A stretch of DNA of 64,000 nucleotides from Apostichopus japonicus (taxonomy: Eukaryota > Echinodermata > Holothuroidea > Aspidochirotida > Stichopodidae), in the NCBI RefSeq assembly GCF_037975245.1, contig NC_092579.1, positions 3,248,001-3,312,000 on the forward strand, written 5' to 3'. Positions 47,447 to 58,700 of the stretch are shown here, in pieces. The notes beneath the pieces are model-generated. The model saw only the letters and a program-made list of their open reading frames with translations, did no database searches and had not been told where the DNA came from. The first letter of the stretch is position 1; each line of letters opens with the position of its first letter. Both the position numbers and the translations under genes were made by a program.

Positions 47447-49914
47447 TTATAAAGCAAGCTATTTATGCCTAAAATACGATGTAGAAAACGCAATTGTAAA
47501 TATGATACTTTGGGGTCATTCACAGCCGTATAAGGCAGCCTAAAAATCTTATTCCAAACTATTTTCACTGGAAAATTCATAGCTTGCCACTTCATAATAG
47601 ACGACGGGGGCGTGCAGAGACCGGTACTTAGCTTATTATAAACAATTTTGGTTATTTTATGTGTGCGCATGCACATATTAAAGTTATTTTCACTCATTGG
47701 GAGCAAAACAGAATCATGGTACCCCCTCCAATAACTAGGAATGGCGTGAATAATCCCAAAGTACGAAGTAAAAGGGAAATTTCTAATATATTTTTTCGCT
47801 TGAAACGTGTTATATGGAATTACCGAGCCATCATTTTTAATGAAATCTTTCACATAAATTGTTCTGTGATTTAATAGATTATACTGGAAAATTACTTTAT
47901 TGTTAACCAATATATGACTGTTGTTTAAAATGATTTCATTACCATAATTACTGTCTGGATGATAAAAATTAAACTCAGCCCAAGCCTCACACACTTCTCT
48001 GCAAAAAATATTAGAAATACAAGAAACTGCCTCCTTATTGAAATTACATTTAAAAAGAAAAGCACCACCGAACTGTTTTAGGTATAAATCAAAAAATATT
48101 TTCCAGTTTCCTCTCTGAGGGGCTAAATACCGTTTTACCCAGCTACAGTTTAGACTTTTAATAAAAGATTCAATATCTGTCATAGCAAAGCCACCATTAA
48201 CTTTCTTATTAATAAGGGTGCTCCGTTTAATCTTATAAGGTTTATTATTCCAAATAAAATTATACAAAATTTTATTAACCTCTTTAATGAAACTAAGAGG
48301 AGGATTTGGTAGAACACTAAAAAGAAAAACAAGTTGCGAAATGGCCAAACTCTTAATTATAGTTATTTTACCAGTTGGTGTTAAGTCACGTTTTGACCAC
48401 ATCCCAAGTAACTGTTTGAGCCTGGATAATTTGGGAAGATAATTCAACGAAAAGAAATCTTCATTCTTTGTAGTAAATGTGACACCAAGATATTTCACTG
48501 GACCAAGATTAACATTAAAACCATACTCATGAAAATACCAGGGAACCCTAGAAACCATAGCACCCAATGGATAAAGGAATGATTTGCTGAAATTAACTTT
48601 TAAACCCGAAGCGGCAGAGAAATTATTAAGAATGTTTACAACCTCTACAAGAGAAGCGCGTGAACCATCTAAAAATAAAACAGTATCATCGGCATATTGT
48701 GAAATTCTTATTTCAGAGTTATTAATAGATATACCCTTGATACGACAGCTTGTTTTAACCATGAATGTGAGAAATTCTGAACATAAGATAAAGAGGTAAG
48801 GACTGAGTGGACAACCCTGTCTTACACCTCGAGAAATACTGAAATACTGAGAGAGATGACCATTGTTAATAACACAAGATGTGACGTTCCCATAATAAGT
48901 TCTAACCCACCTAATAAAATTTGGACCAAAATTGAAGAATTTTAAACTTTGATAAAGAAACTCCCAGTCCAAACAATCAAAAGCCTTTTCAAAATCTAGA
49001 AACAGCAGACTACCTGAAATATTGTTGGAATTACAATGATCAATGAGGTCTAAAACTAGTGTAATGTTCTCACCGATGAAACGTCCTTTTAAGAATCCAG
49101 TTTGCTCATCACTAATAATGTAATTTAAAACACGCTTAATACGTGTTGCCAAGCATTTGGCTCCAATCTTGTAGTCAGTATTTAAAATTGCTATAGGCCT
49201 CCAATTTTTCAAATACTGTAAATCTTTTGAAGGCTTTGGAATCAAAGAGAATATTGCCCTGTCCTGTTCATCGGCTAAGTGTGTACAACTGAAAGCAAAA
49301 TTAAGAGAATTAACTACAAAGTTACCTAAAATGTCCCAAAAATGTACATAAAATTCAACTGATAATCCATCAGAACCAGGGGTTTTATTCTTATGCATGG
49401 ACCCAATAGCCTCTTTACATTCATTGATGGTAAAAAGACCCTCGCACAAATAACTCTGATCATCGGTAAGACTCTTGTGATTAGTACAAACATCAACAAA
49501 AAACGAGACAGGAGAAATATTAGGACACTTAGTATAAAGTTTACGATAAAAACTAACAGCTTCACTTAAAATATCCTGACAATTTGAAACAATATTACCA
49601 TCTTCTTTGCGAAGCTGTGTTATGTTATTATTTACCTTGTTGTAACGTTCAAGATTAAGAAAATACTGTGAATTTTTCTCACCATATTCACACCATCTAG
49701 CCCTAGAGCGAATAACTATGCCCTGAAATTTATAATCATATAACATATCTAAATTGTTTCGCAGATCTGCTAAAGTGCTATTTAAACGTTCAGATGGGCA
49801 GATAGTGATTAAACTTTCCAACCTGGCAATCTCATTAACTAGATAGTATTCATATCTGTTACGCTCTTTCGCACGAATGGAATAATAACGCATACTAATA
49901 GAACGGATGTTCAC
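47443..49914 (-). CDS. LINE reverse transcriptase, L1/Tx1-like clade
   Basis: An uninterrupted frame of >820 codons, in frame back to 50025. Motifs in order: a linker with KNSQYFLNLERYNK; NKTPGSDGLSVEFY and AIFSLIPKPSKDLQYLKNWR (RT motifs 1-2); DEQTGFLKGRFIGENI; LLFLDFEKAFDCLDW (catalytic Asp); SRGVRQGCPLSPYLFIL; SQYADDTVLFL (catalytic YADD pair); then a thumb/connection region. The YADD and DFEKAFD catalytic residues are intact, so the insertion is probably recent. It ends at TGA in TATAAATGA, which overlaps the ATG of the next frame. Assignment to the L1/Tx1 group rests on motif style. Confidence 0.9.
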   Translation of the reverse strand: MNIRSISMRYYSIRAKERNRYEYYLVNEIARLESLITICPSERLNSTLADLRNNLDMLYDYKFQGIVIRSRARWCEYGEKNSQYFLNLERYNKVNNNITQLRKEDGNIVSNCQDILSEAVSFYRKLYTKCPNISPVSFFVDVCTNHKSLTDDQSYLCEGLFTINECKEAIGSMHKNKTPGSDGLSVEFYVHFWDILGNFVVNSLNFAFSCTHLADEQDRAIFSLIPKPSKDLQYLKNWRPIAILNTDYKIGAKCLATRIKRVLNYIISDEQTGFLKGRFIGENITLVLDLIDHCNSNNISGSLLFLDFEKAFDCLDWEFLYQSLKFFNFGPNFIRWVRTYYGNVTSCVINNGHLSQYFSISRGVRQGCPLSPYLFILCSEFLTFMVKTSCRIKGISINNSEIRISQYADDTVLFLDGSRASLVEVVNILNNFSAASGLKVNFSKSFLYPLGAMVSRVPWYFHEYGFNVNLGPVKYLGVTFTTKNEDFFSLNYLPKLSRLKQLLGMWSKRDLTPTGKITIIKSLAISQLVFLFSVLPNPPLSFIKEVNKILYNFIWNNKPYKIKRSTLINKKVNGGFAMTDIESFIKSLNCSWVKRYLAPQRGNWKIFFDLYLKQFGGAFLFKCNFNKEAVSCISNIFCREVCEAWAEFNFYHPDSNYGNEIILNNSHILVNNKVIFQYNLLNHRTIYVKDFIKNDGSVIPYNTFQAKKYIRNFPFTSYFGIIHAIPSYWRGYHDSVLLPMSENNFNMCMRTHKITKIVYNKLSTGLCTPPSSIMKWQAMNFPVKIVWNKIFRLPYTAVNDPKVSYLQLRFLHRILGINSLLYK

Positions 49915-50149
49915 CTTAACAGCTTCCCAGAGAAGGGGCTTAAAACCTTGAAAAGTGGGGCTGACGGGTATTGTGGGCCGCGACGTAGAATCACCTACAA
50001 AAGCAAAGACCCACAGGAGATGCGATCAGGTCGAACATGATGTGTGCCAGGTTGACAATCTTCAAAAAGGTTATGGATGGAAAAATAAAAACTATTAGGA
50101 AATACTTGGTTCTCAGGCAAAAAGTGTACATCTGGTTGGTCATTTCAAG

Positions 50150-50289
50150 CCCGAGAAGTGCCGTTTCCGGTGATCTGGGGGGTATCAAAATAAGAAATTT
50201 TCTTGTACGCTCCGCGCCAACCGATGGTGGCGCTCCGCTTAGATAGTAATTCGCGCCCCCCGGGTTTGAAAATCCTGGATACGCGCCTG
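50150..50289 (+). repeat. right part of a hAT-like element
   Basis: Contains the core (GAAGTGCCGTTTCCGGTGAT, then CTTGTACGCTCCGCGCCAAC and GGTGGCGCTCCGCTTAGATA) and ends AAATCCTGGATACGCGCCTG, the same terminus type as at 45193 in reverse. The left half is absent. Confidence 0.65.
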
Positions 50290-50635
50290 ATACTTATCAT
50301 GGAAAGGTCCACAATGGAGGCATGGCGTCTCCTAGCCTTATCATTGGGAATATGTTCTTGCATTCTGTATTTGGAACACTGCCCTACTATTGTTTGTATT
50401 GCTTATTCTAAAGTTAGGTAAGTCAGTATTGTAACATGTTTTTATTTTCAACACATTGATTGCATCTGTACAGTTCTATACATTGAGTTCAACTACAATA
50501 ACCATGAGCAGGGAAAACTTACCACTATCTTACTTGCATTTTTTTAATGTTAAAGTGACCATATTCATACTTTAACCAAACCATTTCTTCCATATTTGAT
50601 AGTGTTTATCCAGAGTAGGTTACAGGATATTTTAA

Positions 50636-50881
50636 AGGTAGGCTATGTAGTATTGGCCCCTATTTAGCATGCTATAATTGCTAGAAGATTTCAAAAAGAA
50701 CGTTCCTAGAGGTCTTTACTTTCCAAATTGTTCAAAGGCATTCTAATTGAAAGCATAAGATGCCTGAATGTCCCAGTGAGGTAAATTTCCTCGAAGGTGG
50801 TAATAAAACCAGTTTCAGAACTTTGACCAAAGGTAACCATATTTGAAGATCTGGTATATTTGGGGCCAATACAGCATACCT
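50636..50881. mobile_element. short TTAA-flanked MITE, family B, copy 2
   Basis: A 246-bp relative of 2535..2810. Inverted ends are AGGTAGGCTATGTAGTATTG and, reversed, AGGTATGCTGTATTGGCCCC. The left flank is TTAA (50632-50635); the right flank has changed. Confidence 0.6.
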
Positions 50882-51100
50882 GGTCGAGAGTTGCCGTGGA
50901 AGCCTACATATGTTTGTAGTAATGCAGTAAAATGTAGTCAAGGCAGCTGGAGGAGTCCAGTTTACCCCTGTGCCGAAGGTCAGTCATCTTTTTGGGTTTT
51001 CTCTCCCTTACCCCTCCCTCGGATTGGTACTCCCAATGCCTCATTTTGACAAAGTGGTTATACACTCACACACCCCACACACACAAAGGCCTTATCTTAA

Positions 51101-51759
51101 AGCAGCATTTGTCTTTTGTCGCCGTTTTCCACTTTTTTGACAAGTCCATCGAGTTGATTACATATATCATGGAGGTAAAACAGAACCTCCATGGATATAT
51201 CAATCACAAAACAACAAACTAAGATTTTAGCCAAGTTTTTCCCTGCCCAAAGCGTTAATTGGCGAGTAATTAAGGACATTTGCAGATAATGAGAAAAGTG
51301 TCCACCGGCAAATTCCACATTTTATATTAATCGCATACAGTTCCCCCAACCCACTAGTTTGAATCCAACCAATCAGAGATGCAGGTTTAGTTATGAGCCG
51401 TGGCTAAAAATAGATTCAAACGTCGAGTTGGTAACTTGGTATACAACCAGCGAGCTGGACTCTAACAGCTCCCTGGTACAACTGCCATAGACAATCTACA
51501 CAAATCAAGCATGGTGTTGTATTACGTATTGGCCAATGACGTTCGTACCTTTAAAATATTCATATTATGGGCGAGGTTTATTTGGATCCCAACGGAAAAT
51601 ATCTTCGAGAAAAACAAAGTTGAAAGTTGTAAATTTTTCGACTTTTATGCCACCATTTGAAGTAAGATTTGAATAGATAAGCTAGTTATGTATGTCGTTA
51701 TGGCATCGTGGAATCAGTGAGGTTGAGAAAAACAATACAAAAGAACGCAAAATACTGCT
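51101..51759. mobile_element. TTAA-flanked MITE, family A, copy 2
   Basis: A 659-bp element in inverted orientation relative to 34423..35039, flanked by TTAA (51097-51100 and 51760-51763). Ends are AGCAGCATTTGTC and, reversed, AGCAGTATTTTGCGT. Shared internal text includes GAGATGCAGGTTTAGTTATG in this orientation. Confidence 0.75.
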
Positions 51760-52461
51760 TTAACAAGGAGTCCCTGATCTTACCCATATCTAATCACCCC
51801 TTACTATACAGAAACAGAACCCATGGTATGAAGCCTCAACTAACTGAAAAGAGAAGAAATGTATACCAATGCACAGCCTGAAGTTCTCGGATGACCTTCC
51901 CATTCATTACCTAGCGCAAATCATTCTGTCAATATTGTTGTTTTCATTGCTCATTAAAACAATTGAATACATACCGCGCCCATCTATCTGGCTACCGTAA
52001 ATTAGACCTACCAAACTGCTGGGGCCATTTATCACTATTTGTTTGGGGCACATAACGCACACTACGGTTACACAGTAGGCCTATAGGGTACGCAGAACTG
52101 AGATACAGATTGGAATTTCGGACACCTGAGAACTTTGCAGTAACAGTGCCCAGATCCATATCCTGTTTATAGGTAAGGATGAGAATGCCACAATAAAGGA
52201 ATGAGTCTGTTGTCGCTAGAATAGAGGGCGGCATTGCTATTATTTTTAAATCGGGGAATACGGGAGGAATACGGGGAGACAAGATCAGCTGAAAGAATGC
52301 CTTTAAATCAAGCATAGAAACAGGAAATAACCGTTAAATAATGCATGATTAGTTTATACGTAATTACCTAATACTTTGTATATAATTATTATTATGTTTT
52401 CATTTACATTAGTGAAGATTTAATAAATTTTCAATATGATAAAGATTCCTTGCTTCTGACA

Positions 52462-52781
52462 TCAGTCGTCACTGGTTGTATGGTTACCTATTGCTTTCTC
52501 TTGGTCCATTTGTTCAAGATGGAGATTTTCCAGACGATCGTTAGTCTCTCTTCTTCGGGTTCTGGTCCACAGGATACATACAGTACATATTATCACAACT
52601 ACTACTGCTAGACCAACAAGCAGCACCACAGCAATTACGGTGGTAGGGAAGCTCGCAGTCGGTGAATGCGGAGGTAAGTTCGGAGGCTGACCGGGTGGCG
52701 GATCTTCAGGCCGTGCAGCAGCATTATTTCTATTCAATGAAACGGTTGATATCACGGCACCTTCTGGATCGACTGTTGTCT
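52462..52781 (-). CDS. FN3 gene last exon (TM helix and tail)
   Basis: Acceptor CTAACTTTCAG, stop TGA at 52462-52464. Reads a Pro-rich stalk (RPEDPPPGQPPNLPPHSP), TM helix VIAVVLLVGLAVVVVIICTV, stop-transfer WTRTRRR and a hydrophilic tail ending KAIGNHTTSDD. No ITAM or other obvious signalling motif is visible. An ATTAAA poly(A)-like word lies ~40 bp downstream. Confidence 0.85.
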
Positions 52782-55700
52782 CTGAAAGTTAGGAGTATTA
52801 AAAGGTATAGTTTTAATTGCTATAATGATTGCCGAATGTGAAAGAACATGAATATCGAACCTTGGGAAATGGTAAGAGAATCTCCCAAAACGTGTGTAAT
52901 TACAATCATTTGGAAAACAACTAAAGGGTGAATTGCTATGACTACCGAACATAAGGAAAATGAATATAAAAATAAATAGTACTTTCATGTAACAATATTA
53001 TTACTAATTTTCAATAATAAATATGAATAACACAATATTCGCAATCTATGCTTATTGTACCTTCTTCAAAAATCATGGCCGCAAACGATTGTGTGAAAAG
53101 TCTTCCCGGCTCATCTCCATACGTACCCGAGAGGTATGGAACGATCTAAAATTAGAATATCAGTTGTGATAAGACAAAATCACAAGGACAAATATACAGT
53201 ACACTACACGAGCTTCTCATTAACGTGTGATGATTAATTATTTTCATGTGCACTCTAGTATCAAGAACATTCCCAAAGATTGAAAGCAAAAATTCATATA
53301 GAGCTTTCATTTGCTATTTACGATGATCAATTTCTCGTTGCTTATTCTTTTCTTAATTTAACATGATGCCAATTTTAAGACATTAACACATACATAAACG
53401 TACTACTAACACTATTGCCAGTAAGTTTCGCTGTTTACATGTTCCGTACAATCGGAACCCTTGAAGTCAAAACCAACACTACAAACTCAAATAAATCCCC
53501 ACAGACAACGAAACCACAACAAAAACCATCTTCATGTCCCTCTACTGCATCAGCATCAGCCAATCAACAATTCATTCTGCAAATGCTCGCGCATGTGCGC
53601 TAATACCCGGCTCCAAAAACAATCACCCCGATAATAGAGAGGAAGAGCCATCCCAGTATTAATTTGTATTATATATTATATTCATATGTGTTGCCCGTTG
53701 GCGTTCAGTGCTACTGCTTTTAGAGGAACCAAAAAGAACATCCAAGGGAAGTAATTTATTAGGCGACGGAGGAGTACGAGGGGGGGGGGGGGAGTGGGGA
53801 GGGAGGAGCAACCAACTTTGAGATTATCACCAGCTACTGGTGTTCATTCTGCCCATCCTTGATTAATTCGATCGTCATAGCGGAAATGGTTTTCCTTCCC
53901 CTCAGATAGGACGGCACCACTCTTTCTATTCTTTCCTGCAGATAACACAATGTACTGTTCGTTTTGTTAGTCTGTTACGTAATAAGCCTTCTATATATAA
54001 CCATGTGTGGATGACTTTTGGACCAATTCTCTACACAGTTTCCTTCGTGTATAAGTCGACGAAACGTTTGATTGGACCGATATAACTAAATACATTCGGG
54101 ACTGACATGTTGGTACTTTCAAGATACCGATAAACAATAATATCATAATCTAACCGTTAGTTTGTATTGGTTGCCTTCTTGAATGTCTGGGCTGGTGGCT
54201 ATCCAATAGTAAGTTTCGTTCTGCGCAGAAAAAAGGACATTATATAAATGGCAACTTCGTATTCAATTTCGTTAAAATGTCATAATAGGTTATAAATCAT
54301 GTTATACTTTCCCCATATCTTTATTTGTATTTATCTAGAAAAATCGATTTGCAAAAATGAATTGATGTAGCACATACAGACAATTCCTCTTGTGTATACA
54401 ACCCAAGCAATGAAACATTCAGTCAAGTTTTACTTGTACTTGTCAACAGTTTTGTCGTACAAAATAGTTTATAATAAATATCTTTTGTGTGACTTGCGAT
54501 ATGGAACCAACTGCTGTTACGTGAGCACATGTTCAGTCTTCTATGCTAACACTTACATCGGATTCATGTTGAATGCTATCATTCAATAACAAATCTCCGT
54601 CAATCGTATGAAGTTGTACTTGATATTGCGATAGCGACCTCATTTGGTTGACTTGTATTGGCGGACTCCAGCTGAACATCATAACAACATTGTTTTCGGA
54701 GCTATATTCAACACGTTCAAGCAGAACATGTATTGGCATGCCACACCGCACAACGCCTGTGAAGAAAGTCATTACGGAGAACATATTAGTCTTGGAAATT
54801 CCAAGACGATTTTTGTCTAAAGCATTGAACTTTCCCAACATTTCAAGCATGTAATGAACCTTAGTATTGCAGTTGTATTGAACATACATACCGCAGTTAT
54901 CAATGATACAATTGAAGTTTGTTTATAATAGTTCCGCGAAGTTTGGGGATTCACAAGATTAAATGCCGTTCTTGTATACTGAAGTATTTACGAAATGTAT
55001 TGAGGAAATGTCGGGAACGTAATCATTTCTTTAGATCATTAATAAGGCCATTCCTAAAGATCTGATTCGAATAATTTATTTACACTTTCTTTCACCAGCG
55101 GAATAATTAGTGGCTTGTTTATAATATATTACAGTATATAAATTTAAATATTTGTCAATTTGATCTCAACTTAATTGAAAGAAGAAAGACAAGTTATACT
55201 TAGTATTAATGTCAATAAAGGATCTAAACATATGATTCCACATGCCATAGCAAAAAAAAAATATGTTTTATTAATTAAACTATGCTTAATTTCAAAATAT
55301 AATGTAGTCATTATTTGAGAATTATCATCTCAAATTTAACAAATAGAATCTTAAGCCTTGGGCACTCGTACATATCCGTTCGTGAACCAGGGTGAGAATA
55401 TAGATTAGGAACTGGTAGTTAAACTTACTCTGTGCCGCACAAAAAGTAGCATCTCTTGTTTCCATGTAACAGTCTAAAGTACCAAAGAAAATGAATTATA
55501 ATGTTAATTTATGTTAGCATTTTTTTTCTGGCATAAGCAAATACATATGAGATGGTGACATTACGGGAATAAAATTTCCGAAATAAGAGGCAAAAACTGC
55601 TATCGGTCGAGGCAGCTGTATTTCCTTGATACTTTGATTTGAGTTTTGAGTTTTGAGATTTGAGTTTTGAGTTTTGAGATTTGAGTTTTGAGTTTTGAGA

Positions 55701-58700
55701 AATAACACTGAGACCATTATGCAATGCGAAACTCAAGACCCCCATTGAACATGTGAAACTCTTCAATACAAAGCAGCTAGGAAACAAACATATTTTAATG
55801 TCAATTTCTCGGATGCAACACAAAACTTGGGTGTCCCTTCTTCCATAGTTACCATGTTTACAGTGCTACACGTTTGTCCACTTTGGCCATATGACGTTGA
55901 ATGACATCTAAGAGTATTCCGATGTTCATATGAAGTTACAAGAATATTTCTTGTATGAGTTATTAGGATTCATAAAATACTGGATTAACATTAACATTTA
56001 GGTCTTCACAAGGAGCCGATTTCATCATCAAATTAAGCCTTAAAAGAACATTGTAGACATTAAGCATATTTGAAACTGAATATCGTGAAAACCGAAATCG
56101 GTTTTAACATTTATCTTAATTTTCTTCTTTTAGTGTGACCTATCAGGACTAAAACTCTACCTCAAATCATCCTTTAAGTAAAAACTGTGTTTGCTAAAAT
56201 TCTTTATTCCCAATCATTTTACAATATTATGTTTGTTTACATTTGGGAAATAAACTGAAAACTGTTCAAATAAATTCAAACCTAATTTTCGACAATATGA
56301 TGTTAAGAAGAATGATTCGATGATATTTCTCCTCAAACGTACATATAAGTGTGCGATTTGAGGGGAAGGCCCATTGAGCGTAACATCATGGGTAAGTCAA
56401 TCGCCTACGGCCCGACTGACCCCGACCAGACTCAATTCGACCTTCGTACCATGGTTTTTCGATTGTCGTTAAGACCCATATGAACTCGATTGGTCATGAC
56501 CCGGTTTTTGATTGTCGTTAAGAGCCAATGGTCTTTTAACTGACCCCCACAAACCGAACGAATGATCAGTGCTCTAAAGTACTATTTGCTGTTTAACGAT
56601 CGGAGCTCGTGCGGGTCACTTGAAAATGTATTACCTCGTGGTTACAGTGTTAAATAATAATAATAATAATAATAAATAATATGCAACTTATATAGCGCAA
56701 TATGCAAAGGCTTCAAAGCGCTTTACAAAACATAATACATAAAAACAAAGTCGTAAAACATAAATACAAAACCAATACACCTAACAAAGATAAAATTACA
56801 CAATGTAAAGTAGAGGAAATGTTAAAAACACAGTGTAAAACTACATCAAATATGTGAAAAACTACTAAAATAACTATATAACTATTTTACAATATACAGA
56901 ATCAATTATAGCATAAAACACATAGCAAATATATATTGCACAAATATTGCAATGGAATTCAGTTATGTAAAATGGTGACACTAAAACAGCCATAAAATGA
57001 AAGATATATTTATGTGTCATAGAAATGCAGCCGGAAAAGGTGGGTTTTAAGTTAGGATTTGAAAATTCCCGAGGAAGGTGCATGGCGAATGTTGGCGGGA
57101 AGTTTGTTCCATAAGTGGGCGGCGGCGTAAGCGTAGGATCTTTTACCTTGAAGTTTGTTGAAGGGTTCGTTACGCTAAGTCGGTTATCAGATGACGATTT
57201 TAATACTCGCGATGGCTTATACAAGGCTAACAAATCTGATATAAATATAGGTGCCATGCCTTTCAAGGCCTTATAGGTGATCAGAAGGATCTTATAGACT
57301 GTTCTTTTGTGTATCGACAATCAATGGAGGGATTCGAGGATCGGAGTTATGTGTTCACGTCGCGATACGCGGAGGACAAGTCGGGCTGCGATGTTCTGCA
57401 CTCTTTGAACCTTCTTCAACTCACGTTCTGGTATACCGAGCAAAAGGGAGTTACTCGAATCTAATTTCGATGTAACGAAGGCATGGACCAACCTGGCAGT
57501 GGATGTTTGCGTCAAGTACTAGCGTATCTGCCAATCACAGCGCTCTTACACACATTGTTGACATGGGCCGCCATACTCAGCGAGGGATCCATGATGACAC
57601 CAAGACACCAAGTGTTTAGTATTCCAGAATGAGGCCGGCGCGACTTAAAACTGACAACATCTTGACAGTGCTATTCTTAAGCACACGCACGATGCCGAAT
57701 ATTCACGATTTTGACCCAGAACGACGGTCGAGTTGAGTCGGAACGTGGTCAGTTTGGCATTGTGCGGCAAATGTAAGAAACACTTACTTACCAGGGGTTT
57801 CAAACTCCTTTTGCGACGCCGAAGAGACAGGAAGAGGCGATCCTTCAGACGTTACACCGTAAACCAACTTGTTAAAAAAACAGGACTGAACATTATTATT
57901 TTACCTTTCCATAGTGTAAATGTGAAAAAATAGACTACTGATTGAGCCATCACGTGACACAGTTTGTTTCTTAAATTGTTGGTATTTTCATCTGTGCAGC
58001 TTAAAACAAACAAAACTGAAGACAAATGCGAGCCAAACAATCTATAAAAATGATTAGTCTATCAAACTTTGGTGCCGAATGCTTTCACTTTATATATAGG
58101 CTGATCATCAAATAGGGTATACCTACTTAGTCGTTGAAGAAGAATGGTTTTTAATCATGATTACTTATGGTATGCTATATAATGGTAAATAATTTTCATT
58201 TGTTTTAGTGAAAATAAGATGATTAAGTACCGTACAATACGACTGGGGAGGGTGAGGGGGGAGGGCCGATATATAAACTAGGAGTAACCACGGGAAATGG
58301 CCTTAAATTCTGCCCACAATTACAAGAGTATCTTTAATTGCACAATGCGGTAATAAGGATTTATCAATTTATTTGCTTTGTAAACACCTTAGCTGAAATG
58401 GTCAGTTTGCCTTCACAGATCATTGAAAGGCATAGAATAATGTTCCATTTCATGCATTGGTTGATTTAAACAGTGAAGTGGGAGAAGCAAAAATCTGAAT
58501 CATAAGACAAAACAGGTGCAAAGCATTCCATACATTGTTTCTAAGAGCAAGTACAACGTTTGTTTCATACAGTGTGATGCTTCTCTCCATTAGGATTCTT
58601 ACCTGAAACATAGCATTGTGAGTGAAAGGTGCTTCTCGTGAAATAGTCGCATATTGCTGCATAGTTTGAAAAGAACCATGATAAAGAGGGGGAAAACAGA

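Larger units (their letters stand above)
46995..50025 (-). mobile_element. L1/Tx1-like LINE, 5'-truncated
   Basis: Minus-strand non-LTR retrotransposon. The frame runs from ~50025 to 47443 with reverse transcriptase, then shifts into a C-terminal CCHC-like segment (47446-47078); the 3' end lies near 46995, where AATAAA occurs in the tail. The apurinic endonuclease that should precede the RT is missing. The upstream border is close to a stop at 50026-50028 and a fragment of the dispersed core repeat (50150-50289). No target duplication could be identified by eye. Confidence 0.85.

Noticed and set aside
49991-50188. A hydrophobic 65-codon minus-strand frame upstream of the LINE
   Set aside because: It overlaps the LINE 5' border and the core repeat, and has no splice borders or recognisable family.
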